Source: JACCYQ01 sp036675565 (GTDB taxonomy: Bacteria; Bacteroidota; Bacteroidia; Chitinophagales; Chitinophagaceae). From it: a stretch of DNA of 23,338 bases. The stretch lies in the NCBI GenBank assembly GCA_036675565.1, contig JAKFER010000004.1, positions 1-23,338 of the forward strand. Reading direction: 5' to 3'. The translations under genes and the position numbers were made by a program. Below the pieces are notes generated by a model. That model was not told the origin of the DNA. It made no database searches and saw only the letters and a program-made list of their open reading frames with translations. Below, in pieces: positions 8,268-15,909 of the stretch; the stretch's first letter is position 1, and each line of letters opens with the position of its first letter.

Positions 8268-10691
8268 TCAATTTTCCTTGTACTCAAATTTTCGTATTGA
8301 AAAAATGTTGGGGATATTCAGCATTTTAAATGAACGATGACCAATATTAAGAGTCCACACTTTACCCCTGTATTGAGAAGGAACATTCACTTTGTAAACC
8401 TTTCCCTGTAATTTCTGAGCTTCCACTTTTTGACCGCCGGGATCTACCCAAAAACCTCGTTTATTAACACCCGGGCCCAGGTTGTCCTGGTATACAATTG
8501 CATCCACATCTTTGGGTACATACACATAATGCAAAGGGAAGCCGGCGTTATCGTAATAGGCTATACCTGAAGAAATGAAGACCTTATTGGAAGGAAAAAT
8601 AATTCTGCTAAACCTGGCAAAATCGCCAAAACTCAGGGTATAGCTCCCCCCCGGCAATTTTAGTTTTATAGTAGTGTATCCATCTTTACTGGCAGGGATC
8701 ATTTTTTCAACCAAGGACTTATCACCATCGCTAATAAGCAATTTCGTTTCTTCAGTGCTCCCTACCTCTATTTTAAATTCCTCTGCAGAAGGCAGAAAAA
8801 AACGGTAATCATTCCTACCATTCAAATAACGGGGATTACTTTGTTTTTCATCGGCTATTGGTTTCGCCTTTTTAATATCAAATTCAGCATCGCTGATAGA
8901 GTAGTTGGCTGTATATTCTTTAATATCCTGCTTAAATTGATTTTCAATTGTTGTAATAGAAATAATCCTGGAAGCTCTATTTTTATTTGAAACAGCTTTG
9001 TAATTTTTAGGAGCTTTAATATACCGTTCCAGTAATGCGGAAGTTTGAACCAGCCGCAAACCATGGATGGCATGAATATAATTCGTCACTTTATCAAAAG
9101 CTTCTGTGGAAGATTGGTTAGCCAGAAATTCATAGTATAACTTAAGGTAATGCACATAAGCTTTCAATTCACTCAACCGGTCTAATATAGCCCGATCTTT
9201 CGTTTTTGCAGAAGCGGCTTCGAGATCATGCAGGCTCAAATTGACTTCCATCTGTTCCTGGTAATTTCGACTCCAGCGGTCATACATGCGCTTGACATCA
9301 CTTGCAGCAGGACCAAAACAGGTTGCTAAAAAATCCCGGTATAAACTGTCAAATGAAAGCCGGGTATTCCACATCATTTGGGAAGTCAGCCATAAGGCAT
9401 GGCCCATAGCCCCTTTACCGTTGGTGGTTTCTATATTGATAGAGGTAATGTTGTATTTTTTCCATAATCTAAGCTTTTCAGGAATCGAATAAATATTAAG
9501 TTGAGGAACCCCAATGCTCCACTGGGTTATATTCCAGTAATCATACATGCCCATGGCACGTCCTCCTATCTTACTACTCCATATTTTTATAAAATTATCG
9601 GGGCTTGTAATCCGCTGAAAGGCATACGGAATAATAATTGGATACACGTTTTTCTCTAATGCAAAAGAAGGAGGTGCCGCATGATCTGAATAAGCATACA
9701 ACTGTACCTGGGTTTTGAAGTCATTCTTATGCAATTGACTAGCTACACGGTTTGCTAACCAGAAATATTTATCGGACCAGCTTTTGATACCCGGCATATT
9801 TGCGGGCAAGCAATCATCTTTTCCCCCCGACCCATCCGATGGATCCACACCAATCGTTGGAAAATTCTGGCCAGGTTTTACCTGCCCAAGAGCCCAATTA
9901 GTAAATACTTTAACCACCGAGGAATTACTGATATCTATCCTGCCATAAGAATGTACTTTTCCATTGCAGAACCAAGAAGGATTTGCATCCAATATTTTTT
10001 TATTGGCTGAATAGAACAACTGGCCGGTATGCCCTTTTACCGCATAATCCACACTAAACCGGTTACGCCGGTTCCAGGTATTGTAATCTGCTCTGAAATT
10101 ATTTTGAGGATCAGTTTCTGCAATAGCATTCACGCCACCTGTACCGGCATAAAATCGGCTTTGAAAATCGGGAGCATATAGCTTATTAATCTTCAGATTT
10201 TTAGGTAAAGCTGAAGGAATAATCGTCCAAACTTCCCCGGGCATATACCAACGGAAACCCAGTTCATACAAAAAAGTATAAATCCCATTGATAAAAGAAT
10301 TAGTACCAGTGCCTATAATTAGAGCTTTTGAATTATCAGCTATAACCAGATAAAAAGATTGCCCATCTCTATTTAACTGATTTTTTTGTTGGCTGCTAAG
10401 AGCAGATTGAGAAGCCTCTATTAAATGGATACCCGCTTCATTACCATTTCCGAAAGATTTAATATTGTATTTCTTTCTGGTCGCTTGCTGTAGCCAATAA
10501 GCCATATCAACTACAGATGCAGTAACTTCCTTATCCAGGTTTCCGGGCGTATAAATTTGATAACTAAATGAAGCCTGAGCTTTTATTTGGTAAGGAGACC
10601 AAATAGAGGAAGCTATTATTAAGAATAAACTAAATCTTCTTTTTATAAAATACACATGATTATTTCTAACAAATTTCATTACTCTGATCAT
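8268..10691 (-). CDS. Secreted DUF4838 / glycoside-hydrolase-like protein
   Basis: An 807-residue protein with a basic N-terminus (KFVRNNHVYFIKRRF), a hydrophobic core (SLFLIIASSIW) and a signal-peptidase-like site near IKAQA-S, so it is probably exported to the periplasm or cell surface. Residues about 45-165 resemble the small N-terminal domain of alpha-glucuronidase-type hydrolases, with LIIGTGTNSFINGIYTFLYELGFRWYMPGE. Residues about 230-480 match my recollection of the DUF4838 core: NPSWFC, then a stretch resembling the ND(G) region, then a barrel-like FWLANRVASQL and QVQLYAYSD. A helical segment and a beta-rich C-terminal domain (about 640-800) follow. Function is unknown; it may trim or modify the polymer, or process repeat units during export. 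The start may be ATG 10691 or ATG 10679 (MKFVRNN). It sits between a GT4 68 bases upstream and another 10 bases downstream, an unusual place for a secreted protein. Confidence 0.82.
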   Translation of the reverse strand: MIRVMKFVRNNHVYFIKRRFSLFLIIASSIWSPYQIKAQASFSYQIYTPGNLDKEVTASVVDMAYWLQQATRKKYNIKSFGNGNEAGIHLIEASQSALSSQQKNQLNRDGQSFYLVIADNSKALIIGTGTNSFINGIYTFLYELGFRWYMPGEVWTIIPSALPKNLKINKLYAPDFQSRFYAGTGGVNAIAETDPQNNFRADYNTWNRRNRFSVDYAVKGHTGQLFYSANKKILDANPSWFCNGKVHSYGRIDISNSSVVKVFTNWALGQVKPGQNFPTIGVDPSDGSGGKDDCLPANMPGIKSWSDKYFWLANRVASQLHKNDFKTQVQLYAYSDHAAPPSFALEKNVYPIIIPYAFQRITSPDNFIKIWSSKIGGRAMGMYDYWNITQWSIGVPQLNIYSIPEKLRLWKKYNITSINIETTNGKGAMGHALWLTSQMMWNTRLSFDSLYRDFLATCFGPAASDVKRMYDRWSRNYQEQMEVNLSLHDLEAASAKTKDRAILDRLSELKAYVHYLKLYYEFLANQSSTEAFDKVTNYIHAIHGLRLVQTSALLERYIKAPKNYKAVSNKNRASRIISITTIENQFKQDIKEYTANYSISDAEFDIKKAKPIADEKQSNPRYLNGRNDYRFFLPSAEEFKIEVGSTEETKLLISDGDKSLVEKMIPASKDGYTTIKLKLPGGSYTLSFGDFARFSRIIFPSNKVFISSGIAYYDNAGFPLHYVYVPKDVDAIVYQDNLGPGVNKRGFWVDPGGQKVEAQKLQGKVYKVNVPSQYRGKVWTLNIGHRSFKMLNIPNIFSIRKFEYKEN

Positions 10692-10707
10692 CGTAAAACA
10701 ATTAAGC

Positions 10708-10720
10708 AGGTATCATACCT
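10708..10720. repeat. 13-base palindrome upstream of the DUF4838 gene
   Basis: AGGTAT and ATACCT flank a single C, 17 bases before the DUF4838 ATG at 10691, in the 68-base gap after the preceding GT4. It has operator-like symmetry, but is short enough to be chance. Confidence 0.25.
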
Positions 10721-10759
10721 ACGATACTTAACTCCGGTTTAGAATCAATAACTGTGGAT

Positions 10760-11818
10760 TCATGCATTATATAAATTACGAAGATTCTGTAAGTAACTTT
10801 CCTTTTTTCCGATTTTTTGAGCATACTCGAAATTTGCTTTTGCATATTGATCAATATCTATTTGATGATTAGCTATGTCAGTTATTTTTTGTATAAAATC
10901 TCCGGAATTGGTAAGATCAAAGTAAAGTCCATTATTTCCAGTTGTCTCGCGCAAAACAGGAATATCAGATACCAGGGCAGGCAAACCAGCTGCCATCGCC
11001 TCCAATAGAGCTATACCATAACCTTCAACTTCAGAACTCATTACATATAAATCGTATTTTCTCAATAATTCATGGATATTATTTTGTGACCCACATAACC
11101 GGATATTAACATGGTACTTGTCAATAGCAGATTGTAATTCATTTCTTAACGACCCTTCTCCAAAAATATCTAAAGAAATATTCATCGGCAACTGACGAAA
11201 AGCATCAATAAGAAATGAATAATTTTTAGCAGGTTTCAGATTACCAACCGCTACCACCTTAAGATGAGTATTAAAATCCTTATGCTTATACTCCTTTGCA
11301 AAAACCCTGGTCTCTACAAAATTGCATAATACCGATGATTTGCCCTTTATGCCAATTATTTTATCATAATCTCTTAGTACCTCCTTTGACACGGCAATAA
11401 TATGGTGTCTTTTTTTATACAGCAATTTTTCTATCCTTCTTTTAATGCTTTTGTCCGAGGAAAAGAACCGCGAACCGATAGTGCTGTGTAAACTATTGAA
11501 CAATTTCACATGTCTGGGGCATGCCATTCTTGCAATCATCGTTGCCAAAACAAGGTGAGAATGCACAATACTAATATCATTTACTTTTATATATTTCCGG
11601 ATAGTCCAGATACAGGATGGTATATCCCATTTAGTTGAGAAATTGAGGCAATGCACTTTAACATTGTCATCCAATTCATTTTTTAAAGTATCCGGTCCTG
11701 TTAAATAAATAATATGATGCTGGTATTCTGTAAGTTCCTTTACTACACCAATCATTAATCTCTCTGCACCACCAACTCCTAATGAGTCAATAACATGAAG
11801 TATATTCACTTTTGACAT
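10760..11818 (-). CDS. Family 4 glycosyltransferase
   Basis: A 352-residue GT-B glycosyltransferase. It starts VNILHVIDSLGVGGAERLM (the GGAE loop typical of GT4), then has ISIVHSHLVLATMIARM. The C-domain opens with VVAVGNLKPAKNYSFLIDAF and IFGEGSLRNEL, and the donor-site signature is intact at E265-G-Y-G-I-A-L-L-E273 followed by AMAAGLPALVSD. Length is normal. The ATG at 11818 is preceded by a 98-base gap holding a promoter-like sequence (11840-11871). The coding region is visibly AT-rich: bases 10801-10860 contain 18 G or C out of 60. Expected to act at the cytoplasmic face on lipid-linked intermediates. Sugar specificity is unknown. Confidence 0.93.
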   Translation of the reverse strand: MSKVNILHVIDSLGVGGAERLMIGVVKELTEYQHHIIYLTGPDTLKNELDDNVKVHCLNFSTKWDIPSCIWTIRKYIKVNDISIVHSHLVLATMIARMACPRHVKLFNSLHSTIGSRFFSSDKSIKRRIEKLLYKKRHHIIAVSKEVLRDYDKIIGIKGKSSVLCNFVETRVFAKEYKHKDFNTHLKVVAVGNLKPAKNYSFLIDAFRQLPMNISLDIFGEGSLRNELQSAIDKYHVNIRLCGSQNNIHELLRKYDLYVMSSEVEGYGIALLEAMAAGLPALVSDIPVLRETTGNNGLYFDLTNSGDFIQKITDIANHQIDIDQYAKANFEYAQKIGKKESYLQNLRNLYNA

Positions 11819-11839
11819 ATAGTTGTAAGAGGGTTGGAC

Positions 11840-11871
11840 TAAAAATAAATCTATAACTTTAAAAGTGCAAA
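11840..11871 (-). promoter_or_regulatory. Candidate Bacteroidota-type promoter for the GT4 at 10760-11818
   Basis: Read on the minus strand, TTTG (11871-11868), 20 bases, then TATTTTTA (11847-11840), one mismatch from TAnnTTTG. Transcription would start a few bases downstream, leaving a leader of about 15-20 bases before the ATG at 11818. The 98-base gap is one of the larger ones in this stretch, which fits an internal promoter. No experimental support. Confidence 0.4.
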
Positions 11872-11916
11872 CTGGATAAATCCTTTTTACACTAGGTTTT
11901 AAAACACAACGGGAAA

Positions 11917-12837
11917 TTACAACTTCACTTTTTCAGGAAAATAAACACAGTTTGCCGTAATTATATAATCATACAACCGGTATCGTAATTTTTTCGGCGT
12001 TATTGGAGCCAATAAAAAACCATCCAGTATCTTAATCCAAAAATTTGAGGCAAAGAAATGAAAGAAGATTCTTTTGAATCCATGATTTCTTATGGTTCTT
12101 ACCATATACTTCTTTTCATACAATTCTGGTTTAAGCTCTAATAACAAATGCTGTGCTTTATTATACTGCCTTCTTCTTTTTAGATAACGACGGGCTGACA
12201 TCGGATCTTCATGCCAGGCAAAAGCTTCATGATTATAGTATAGAGGAATGCCTTTATCAAATGTCCTGACGCCAAAATCATAATCTTCTGCATCACGCAA
12301 TCGCTCATCAAAACCGCCCAATCTGAAAAAAAGTTCTTTAGGTATTGAAAAATTGGCTGCTGTAATGTGTATGCTTTTTTGGTCAAGCGGCTGATCTTTA
12401 AATTGCAAAAGAGTCTCTGTCCATATATTACTTTTCAAGGCTTTAAACTTATCAAAATCAGAATCGGTTTTTTTTTCTCTATAAATTTGAGCACCCGTCA
12501 AAATAGAACCAGGGTGTTTTTGATGATGATCCAGATGTACAGATATGCATTGCGTCTCCGGCAACATATCATCGTCAAAAAAAATAAGGAGGTCTCCTGT
12601 GGCATTCCTAGCTCCGGCATTTCTGACATTTGCCCTGCCTCTGTTATCCTGAAAAATCGCTCTTAAAACCGGGTATTCTTTTGACAAACCCATTATGGTA
12701 TCAAACGTATCATCGGTAGACCCATCAATAATTACTATCACTTCATCAGGCTGATGCCATTGCTCTTTTAGTGCATTAATAATGCCGCTAATTTTATCAG
12801 CACCGTTAAATGTCGGAATTATTACAGAAATCCGCAT
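11917..12837 (-). CDS. Family 2 glycosyltransferase
   Basis: Inverting GT-A glycosyltransferase, 306 residues from ATG 12837. It has ISVIIPTFNG at the N-terminus, the nucleotide-binding D38-G-S-T-D42, a GRANVRNAGARNATG segment, the metal-binding D88-D89-D90, FDERLRDAEDYDFGVR (the ED motif of the acceptor loop) and AWHEDP later. A TTG two codons further upstream (12843) is in frame, but AAGGA lies about 7 bases before the ATG and would touch the TTG, so the ATG is preferred. It has no membrane anchor beyond weakly hydrophobic C-terminal helices. The preceding GT2 gene ends 39 bases upstream. Substrates are unknown. Confidence 0.92.
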   Translation of the reverse strand: MRISVIIPTFNGADKISGIINALKEQWHQPDEVIVIIDGSTDDTFDTIMGLSKEYPVLRAIFQDNRGRANVRNAGARNATGDLLIFFDDDMLPETQCISVHLDHHQKHPGSILTGAQIYREKKTDSDFDKFKALKSNIWTETLLQFKDQPLDQKSIHITAANFSIPKELFFRLGGFDERLRDAEDYDFGVRTFDKGIPLYYNHEAFAWHEDPMSARRYLKRRRQYNKAQHLLLELKPELYEKKYMVRTIRNHGFKRIFFHFFASNFWIKILDGFLLAPITPKKLRYRLYDYIITANCVYFPEKVKL

Positions 12838-12876
12838 TGACAATCCTTTTTCAAAATCATTCTCATAGTTCTGTTA

Positions 12877-13818
12877 TCAGATAGAATTTCCCTTAAACTT
12901 CTTTTTAAACTTATATGCCAAAACAGTCCGAAGAAGTTTAAAGCGGTTCATGAATCGGTATTTTTTCCAAATCATCCACAAAATATTATTAAAGTTTCTG
13001 TCAAAAAAACAGGAGGGTTTCCTAATGCCAATTATTAGTAATTCTATAAAATTTTCAAACGATTTTATAGCAAATTGGGGGTCATCAATACAAACCCCCA
13101 CACTTTCGTGAAAATCATACAAATGTTTCTCTCTTAATTTCAACTTTTCAATAGCTGAGTATTTTGACCAGACACCTGACCCACTATCCCTATAGGCAGC
13201 AGTTACTTCTGAAAGCCTATAAATATTTCCAAACTGGGCACAGAAATAACTCAGAAACCGGTCCCCTGAGTAAATACCTTGCTGGAATGAAAAAAAATTA
13301 ACTAACGTTTTATTATTCCTAAATACAATTGTTTGAGTTGCCGGTATAAATCCATTAATAATATCCTTTAAGGAATATACCTCCTTTGTATAATTACTTT
13401 CGCCTAATTCTTCTCCATTCTCATTTACTATTTTCCTATCGGAAAAGACCATTGAATACCCGGGGTTCTCCTCCAAAATATCTACCTGTTTCTGGAGCTT
13501 TAAGTGTTCCGTCCAATAATCATCGCCTTCGCAAAAGGCTATATATTTCCCTTTACCTGCTTCTAAGGTTTTAATTACATTTTTCAGTGCTCCCATATTA
13601 TCAGTAAATGGAAGTAATCTAATCTTGTCCGGGTATTGTCGTTGATAATCTTCGCATATTTTCCTAGTTCCATCAGTACTCCCATCTTCACCTATTACAA
13701 TCTCATACTCGAAAGCCACCTGTTGCATTAAAAAACTATCTAGTGCTTCCGCAATAAACTTTTCATGATTATAAGTGATGCAACAAATGCTTACAAGAGG
13801 CTTAGCACTATCGTCCAT
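12877..13818 (-). CDS. Family 2 glycosyltransferase
   Basis: A 313-residue GT-A glycosyltransferase with LVSICCITYNHEKFIAEALDSFL at the N-terminus, the nucleotide site E44-D45-G-S-T-D49, and the metal-binding E97-G-D-D100-Y-W motif. The extended FLMQQVAFEYEIVIGEDGSTD form and EGDDYW mark the capsule/O-antigen GT2 subgroup common in Bacteroidota. The C-terminal third is basic (KKYRFMNRFKLLRTVLAYKFKKKF), possibly for membrane association. The ATG at 13818 lies inside the end of the acetyltransferase gene (11-base overlap), indicating translational coupling. The coding sequence contains a 9-base inverted repeat at 13044-13070. Donor and acceptor are unknown. Confidence 0.92.
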   Translation of the reverse strand: MDDSAKPLVSICCITYNHEKFIAEALDSFLMQQVAFEYEIVIGEDGSTDGTRKICEDYQRQYPDKIRLLPFTDNMGALKNVIKTLEAGKGKYIAFCEGDDYWTEHLKLQKQVDILEENPGYSMVFSDRKIVNENGEELGESNYTKEVYSLKDIINGFIPATQTIVFRNNKTLVNFFSFQQGIYSGDRFLSYFCAQFGNIYRLSEVTAAYRDSGSGVWSKYSAIEKLKLREKHLYDFHESVGVCIDDPQFAIKSFENFIELLIIGIRKPSCFFDRNFNNILWMIWKKYRFMNRFKLLRTVLAYKFKKKFKGNSI

Positions 13819-14452
13819 GTAATAACTTTATCTTATTTATTATCTCTTCCGTAGGCTCAATAGCAAACAAAGAGGCGTTGGCCGATATCATATCAACAGG
13901 CAACTCCCACCATCTCGCTTCCATCATGCCTTTAATAAGAGATTCATCAAAACGATATTTGATGATTTTTGCAGGGTTACCTACAGCAATAGCATAGGGT
14001 GGAATGGATTTATTGACCAGTGAATTAGCGCCAATCACCGCCCCGTCTCCTATTGTTACCCCCCTTAAAATAGTACTGTTGCAACCGATCCATACATCAT
14101 TGCCAATCCTGCATTCTTTTTCAAAAGGACTGTAATGCTTTTCTGATACAAGCTGAAACGATTTGAGAGAATATAAAAAACTATGATTGGTTACCCGCCT
14201 GTAATCATGTTCCTCCGGACCAATAGTAACACCCCATGAAATAGATGTGAATTTGCCAATAATAGAATTGATCACTACTGTATAATCGCCAATATAGGAC
14301 AGGGTCTCCATTTCCGAGTAGGCCATTTTAGAAAACTTGCCCACCATACACATCTCGCCGAGCCGGGTTCTGATCAACGTGGAATGATCATGAACATTTA
14401 CCGATTTCGGAAGTATACAGTCTGTAACCTCTGTAAATTTGGATATTGCCAT
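13808..14452 (-). CDS. CatB-type hexapeptide acetyltransferase
   Basis: A 214-residue left-handed beta-helix acyltransferase of the xenobiotic-acetyltransferase (CatB/Vat) type; members use acetyl-CoA to acetylate a hydroxyl or amino group and work as trimers. Hexapeptide repeats are clear: IGDYTVV, IGKFTSISWGVTIGP, IGNDVWIGCNSTILRGVTIGDGAVIGANSLVNKSIPPYAIAVGNPAKII. H82 in the GPEEHDYRR loop is the probable catalytic histidine. The C-terminal WWELP matches the family tail. It starts 4 bases after the phosphoesterase stop and overlaps the next GT2 by 11 bases. In this context it probably acetylates a sugar nucleotide or lipid-linked sugar, perhaps the amino sugar made by the upstream aminotransferase (compare VioB, also a hexapeptide protein). 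The exact acceptor is inferred only. Confidence 0.9.
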   Translation of the reverse strand: MAISKFTEVTDCILPKSVNVHDHSTLIRTRLGEMCMVGKFSKMAYSEMETLSYIGDYTVVINSIIGKFTSISWGVTIGPEEHDYRRVTNHSFLYSLKSFQLVSEKHYSPFEKECRIGNDVWIGCNSTILRGVTIGDGAVIGANSLVNKSIPPYAIAVGNPAKIIKYRFDESLIKGMMEARWWELPVDMISANASLFAIEPTEEIINKIKLLHGR

Positions 14453-14456
14453 ATTT

Positions 14457-15092
14457 CTATACCCGGCCTTTTTTTAAATAATAGTCAAGACAAAGCTGGG
14501 GATAATTCCTTTTTTTCATTTCAGTGATCACCATGTCTATATCGAAAACTGTGCTTTTCAATTCTATTTTATTTGTACCCATATCCCATACCAGGTAGTC
14601 AGCCTTGTTGATATATTTTCGATTTTGGCCAACACTCCCAGCATTCCAAAGAGTATACCCACTATTCTGATAAACAAACTGGTGATGGGAATGACCAATC
14701 ATATAATTGGCATCTAAAATTATATCCGTGTCAGGATAAATATTTTTCCCATCCAATGTATGCGTCAGAATAATATCCTTCATTTTAAGATCGGGGAGGA
14801 ATGTTTGAATAATTTCCTTACGGTCAAAATCCGTATAACACTGATTGAAAAAAAGTTGCACCAATTCATTAGAGCCTGGATATACTCCATTGATAAAAGC
14901 CTCTTCGTGGTTACCCATGACAACAATCTTACCTTGCAATGAAAGCGCCAGATCCACGCATTCATTACTCCAGGGACCATAGTTCACCAAGTCTCCCAGG
15001 CAAATAAACTGCCCACAATCCTTATTCTCCTCCAATATCTTTTCAAATGCTGGAAGATTGCCGTGCACATCGCTATAAACGAGGACTTTCAT
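14457..15092 (-). CDS. Calcineurin-like metallophosphoesterase (YfcE/Metallophos_2 type)
   Basis: A 211-residue soluble phosphoesterase with every family motif in order: D8-V-H10, G33-D34 followed by LVNYGP, G60-N61-H62-E63, H111 in LTHT, and G133-H134-S-H136. These coordinate a dinuclear metal centre and hydrolyse phosphomonoesters or diesters. It has no signal peptide, so it is cytoplasmic. YfcE-like proteins are usually housekeeping phosphodiesterases; finding one with its start inside the upstream epimerase gene (20-base overlap) and 4 bases before an acetyltransferase suggests a pathway role, such as removing a phosphate from a sugar intermediate or trimming a nucleotide. That role is inference; the fold and catalytic residues are seen. 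Confidence 0.9.
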   Translation of the reverse strand: MKVLVYSDVHGNLPAFEKILEENKDCGQFICLGDLVNYGPWSNECVDLALSLQGKIVVMGNHEEAFINGVYPGSNELVQLFFNQCYTDFDRKEIIQTFLPDLKMKDIILTHTLDGKNIYPDTDIILDANYMIGHSHHQFVYQNSGYTLWNAGSVGQNRKYINKADYLVWDMGTNKIELKSTVFDIDMVITEMKKRNYPQLCLDYYLKKGRV

Positions 15093-15906
15093 AAGCTTCT
15101 ATATATTCTTTTAGCCCTTGCGCAAACTCAATTTTGGGTTTCCATCCTAATAATTGCTTAGTATCTTCAATATTAAAACACCATGAGGCAGCATCATCAC
15201 TCCCAGAATACTTTATTTCAGCACCTACAACATTAGTTGCAATTAAATTTGCCACTTCCTTATTAGACACCGATTGCCCGGAAGCACCCAGCAAATAAAG
15301 TTTTTTTTCACTATTCAGGCCTGCTAGAACACATAGATTTACTGCATCTTGTATGTGGAGATAGTCTTGTGCTCTGTTCCCATCTCCGTATACATTAATG
15401 AGTTTTTGATTAATCGCATTGCTTACCCATTTAGGAATAAGGGAATTCTTCTTCATACCTATCCCATAAATATAGCTTAGCCGAATAATTGAAAAATTAT
15501 TCAATGATGAAATAATGAATTCTCCGAATAATTTAGACAACCCATATTCATTGGGTTGATTAAAGCTGCTAGTTATCATGATGAGATCATCATGATAACC
15601 ATAAACATTAACGCTAGAGATAAAAACTACTCTTTTTGGACATAATTCTTTAATAAATTGGCGAATATCATCGTATTGATTCACGTATTCTAATACTGTT
15701 CCACCATGCCCTCCAACACTAATGTATAATATATCAAGTTGATTTTTAAATATTGCTGCTTTACTTATACTTTGTAGTCTACAGCCCACAGGAATTTTAT
15801 CATAACTTATATGATAAAATGCTATTACCTCTGCATTTTTAGATAAAAAAGCTCGGGCAATATTACTCCCTAAAAAACCATTAGCACCAAGAATGCCCAA
15901 CGTCAT
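15073..15906 (-). CDS. NAD-dependent epimerase/dehydratase (extended SDR)
   Basis: A 277-residue extended short-chain dehydrogenase/reductase, probably acting on a nucleotide sugar (epimerase, dehydratase or 4-ketoreductase). The Rossmann motif is G7-A-N-G10-F-L-G13. FISSVNVYG (Ser97/98) and Y121-G-L-S-K125 supply the catalytic Ser and Tyr/Lys, and DYLHIQDAVNL plus the C-terminal LLGWKPKIEFAQGLKEYIE match family ends. It is shorter than RmlB/GalE (about 320-350). The start at ATG 15906 lies 3 bases after the ATP-grasp stop, and the gene overlaps the phosphoesterase by 20 bases. It is strongly AT-rich (bases 15481-15540 hold 14 G or C of 60) and carries three internal inverted repeats, one nearly perfect over 28 bases. 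Substrate unknown; a role as the missing reductase or epimerase for the dTDP sugar is possible. Confidence 0.9.
   Translation of the reverse strand: MTLGILGANGFLGSNIARAFLSKNAEVIAFYHISYDKIPVGCRLQSISKAAIFKNQLDILYISVGGHGGTVLEYVNQYDDIRQFIKELCPKRVVFISSVNVYGYHDDLIMITSSFNQPNEYGLSKLFGEFIISSLNNFSIIRLSYIYGIGMKKNSLIPKWVSNAINQKLINVYGDGNRAQDYLHIQDAVNLCVLAGLNSEKKLYLLGASGQSVSNKEVANLIATNVVGAEIKYSGSDDAASWCFNIEDTKQLLGWKPKIEFAQGLKEYIEAYESPRL
15483..15502. repeat. Short inverted repeat in the epimerase gene
   Basis: GAATAATT (15483-15490) and AATTATTC (15495-15502) flank GAAA. AT-rich sequence makes an 8-base hit of this kind likely by chance. The ten bases CCGAATAATT at 15481 recur at 15524. Confidence 0.4.
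15572..15599. repeat. Near-perfect 28-base palindrome inside the epimerase gene
   Basis: Left arm GTTATCATGATGA (15572-15584), spacer GA, right arm TCATCATGATAAC (15587-15599); the arms are exact reverse complements over 13 bases. In the coding strand it spans codons for Tyr-His-Asp-Asp-Leu-Ile-Met-Ile-Thr. It could form a strong hairpin in the mRNA or a cruciform in DNA, or serve as a symmetric protein-binding site. Confidence 0.85.
15794..15820. repeat. 11-base inverted repeat near the start of the epimerase gene
   Basis: ATTTTATCATA (15794-15804) and TATGATAAAAT (15810-15820) are exact reverse complements around ACTTA, about 90-110 bases after the ATG at 15906. It would form a small AT-rich hairpin early in the coding region. 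Confidence 0.7.
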
Positions 15907-15909
15907 ATT

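Noticed and set aside
8855..9073. 72-codon minus-strand frame inside the DUF4838 gene
   Set aside because: Same strand but another frame of a continuous 807-codon gene with family motifs; no frameshift is needed to explain the region.
13044..13070. Inverted repeat CTATAAAAT / ATTTTATAG in a GT2 gene
   Set aside because: Nine-base arms with a nine-base loop are expected a few times by chance in AT-rich DNA of this length.
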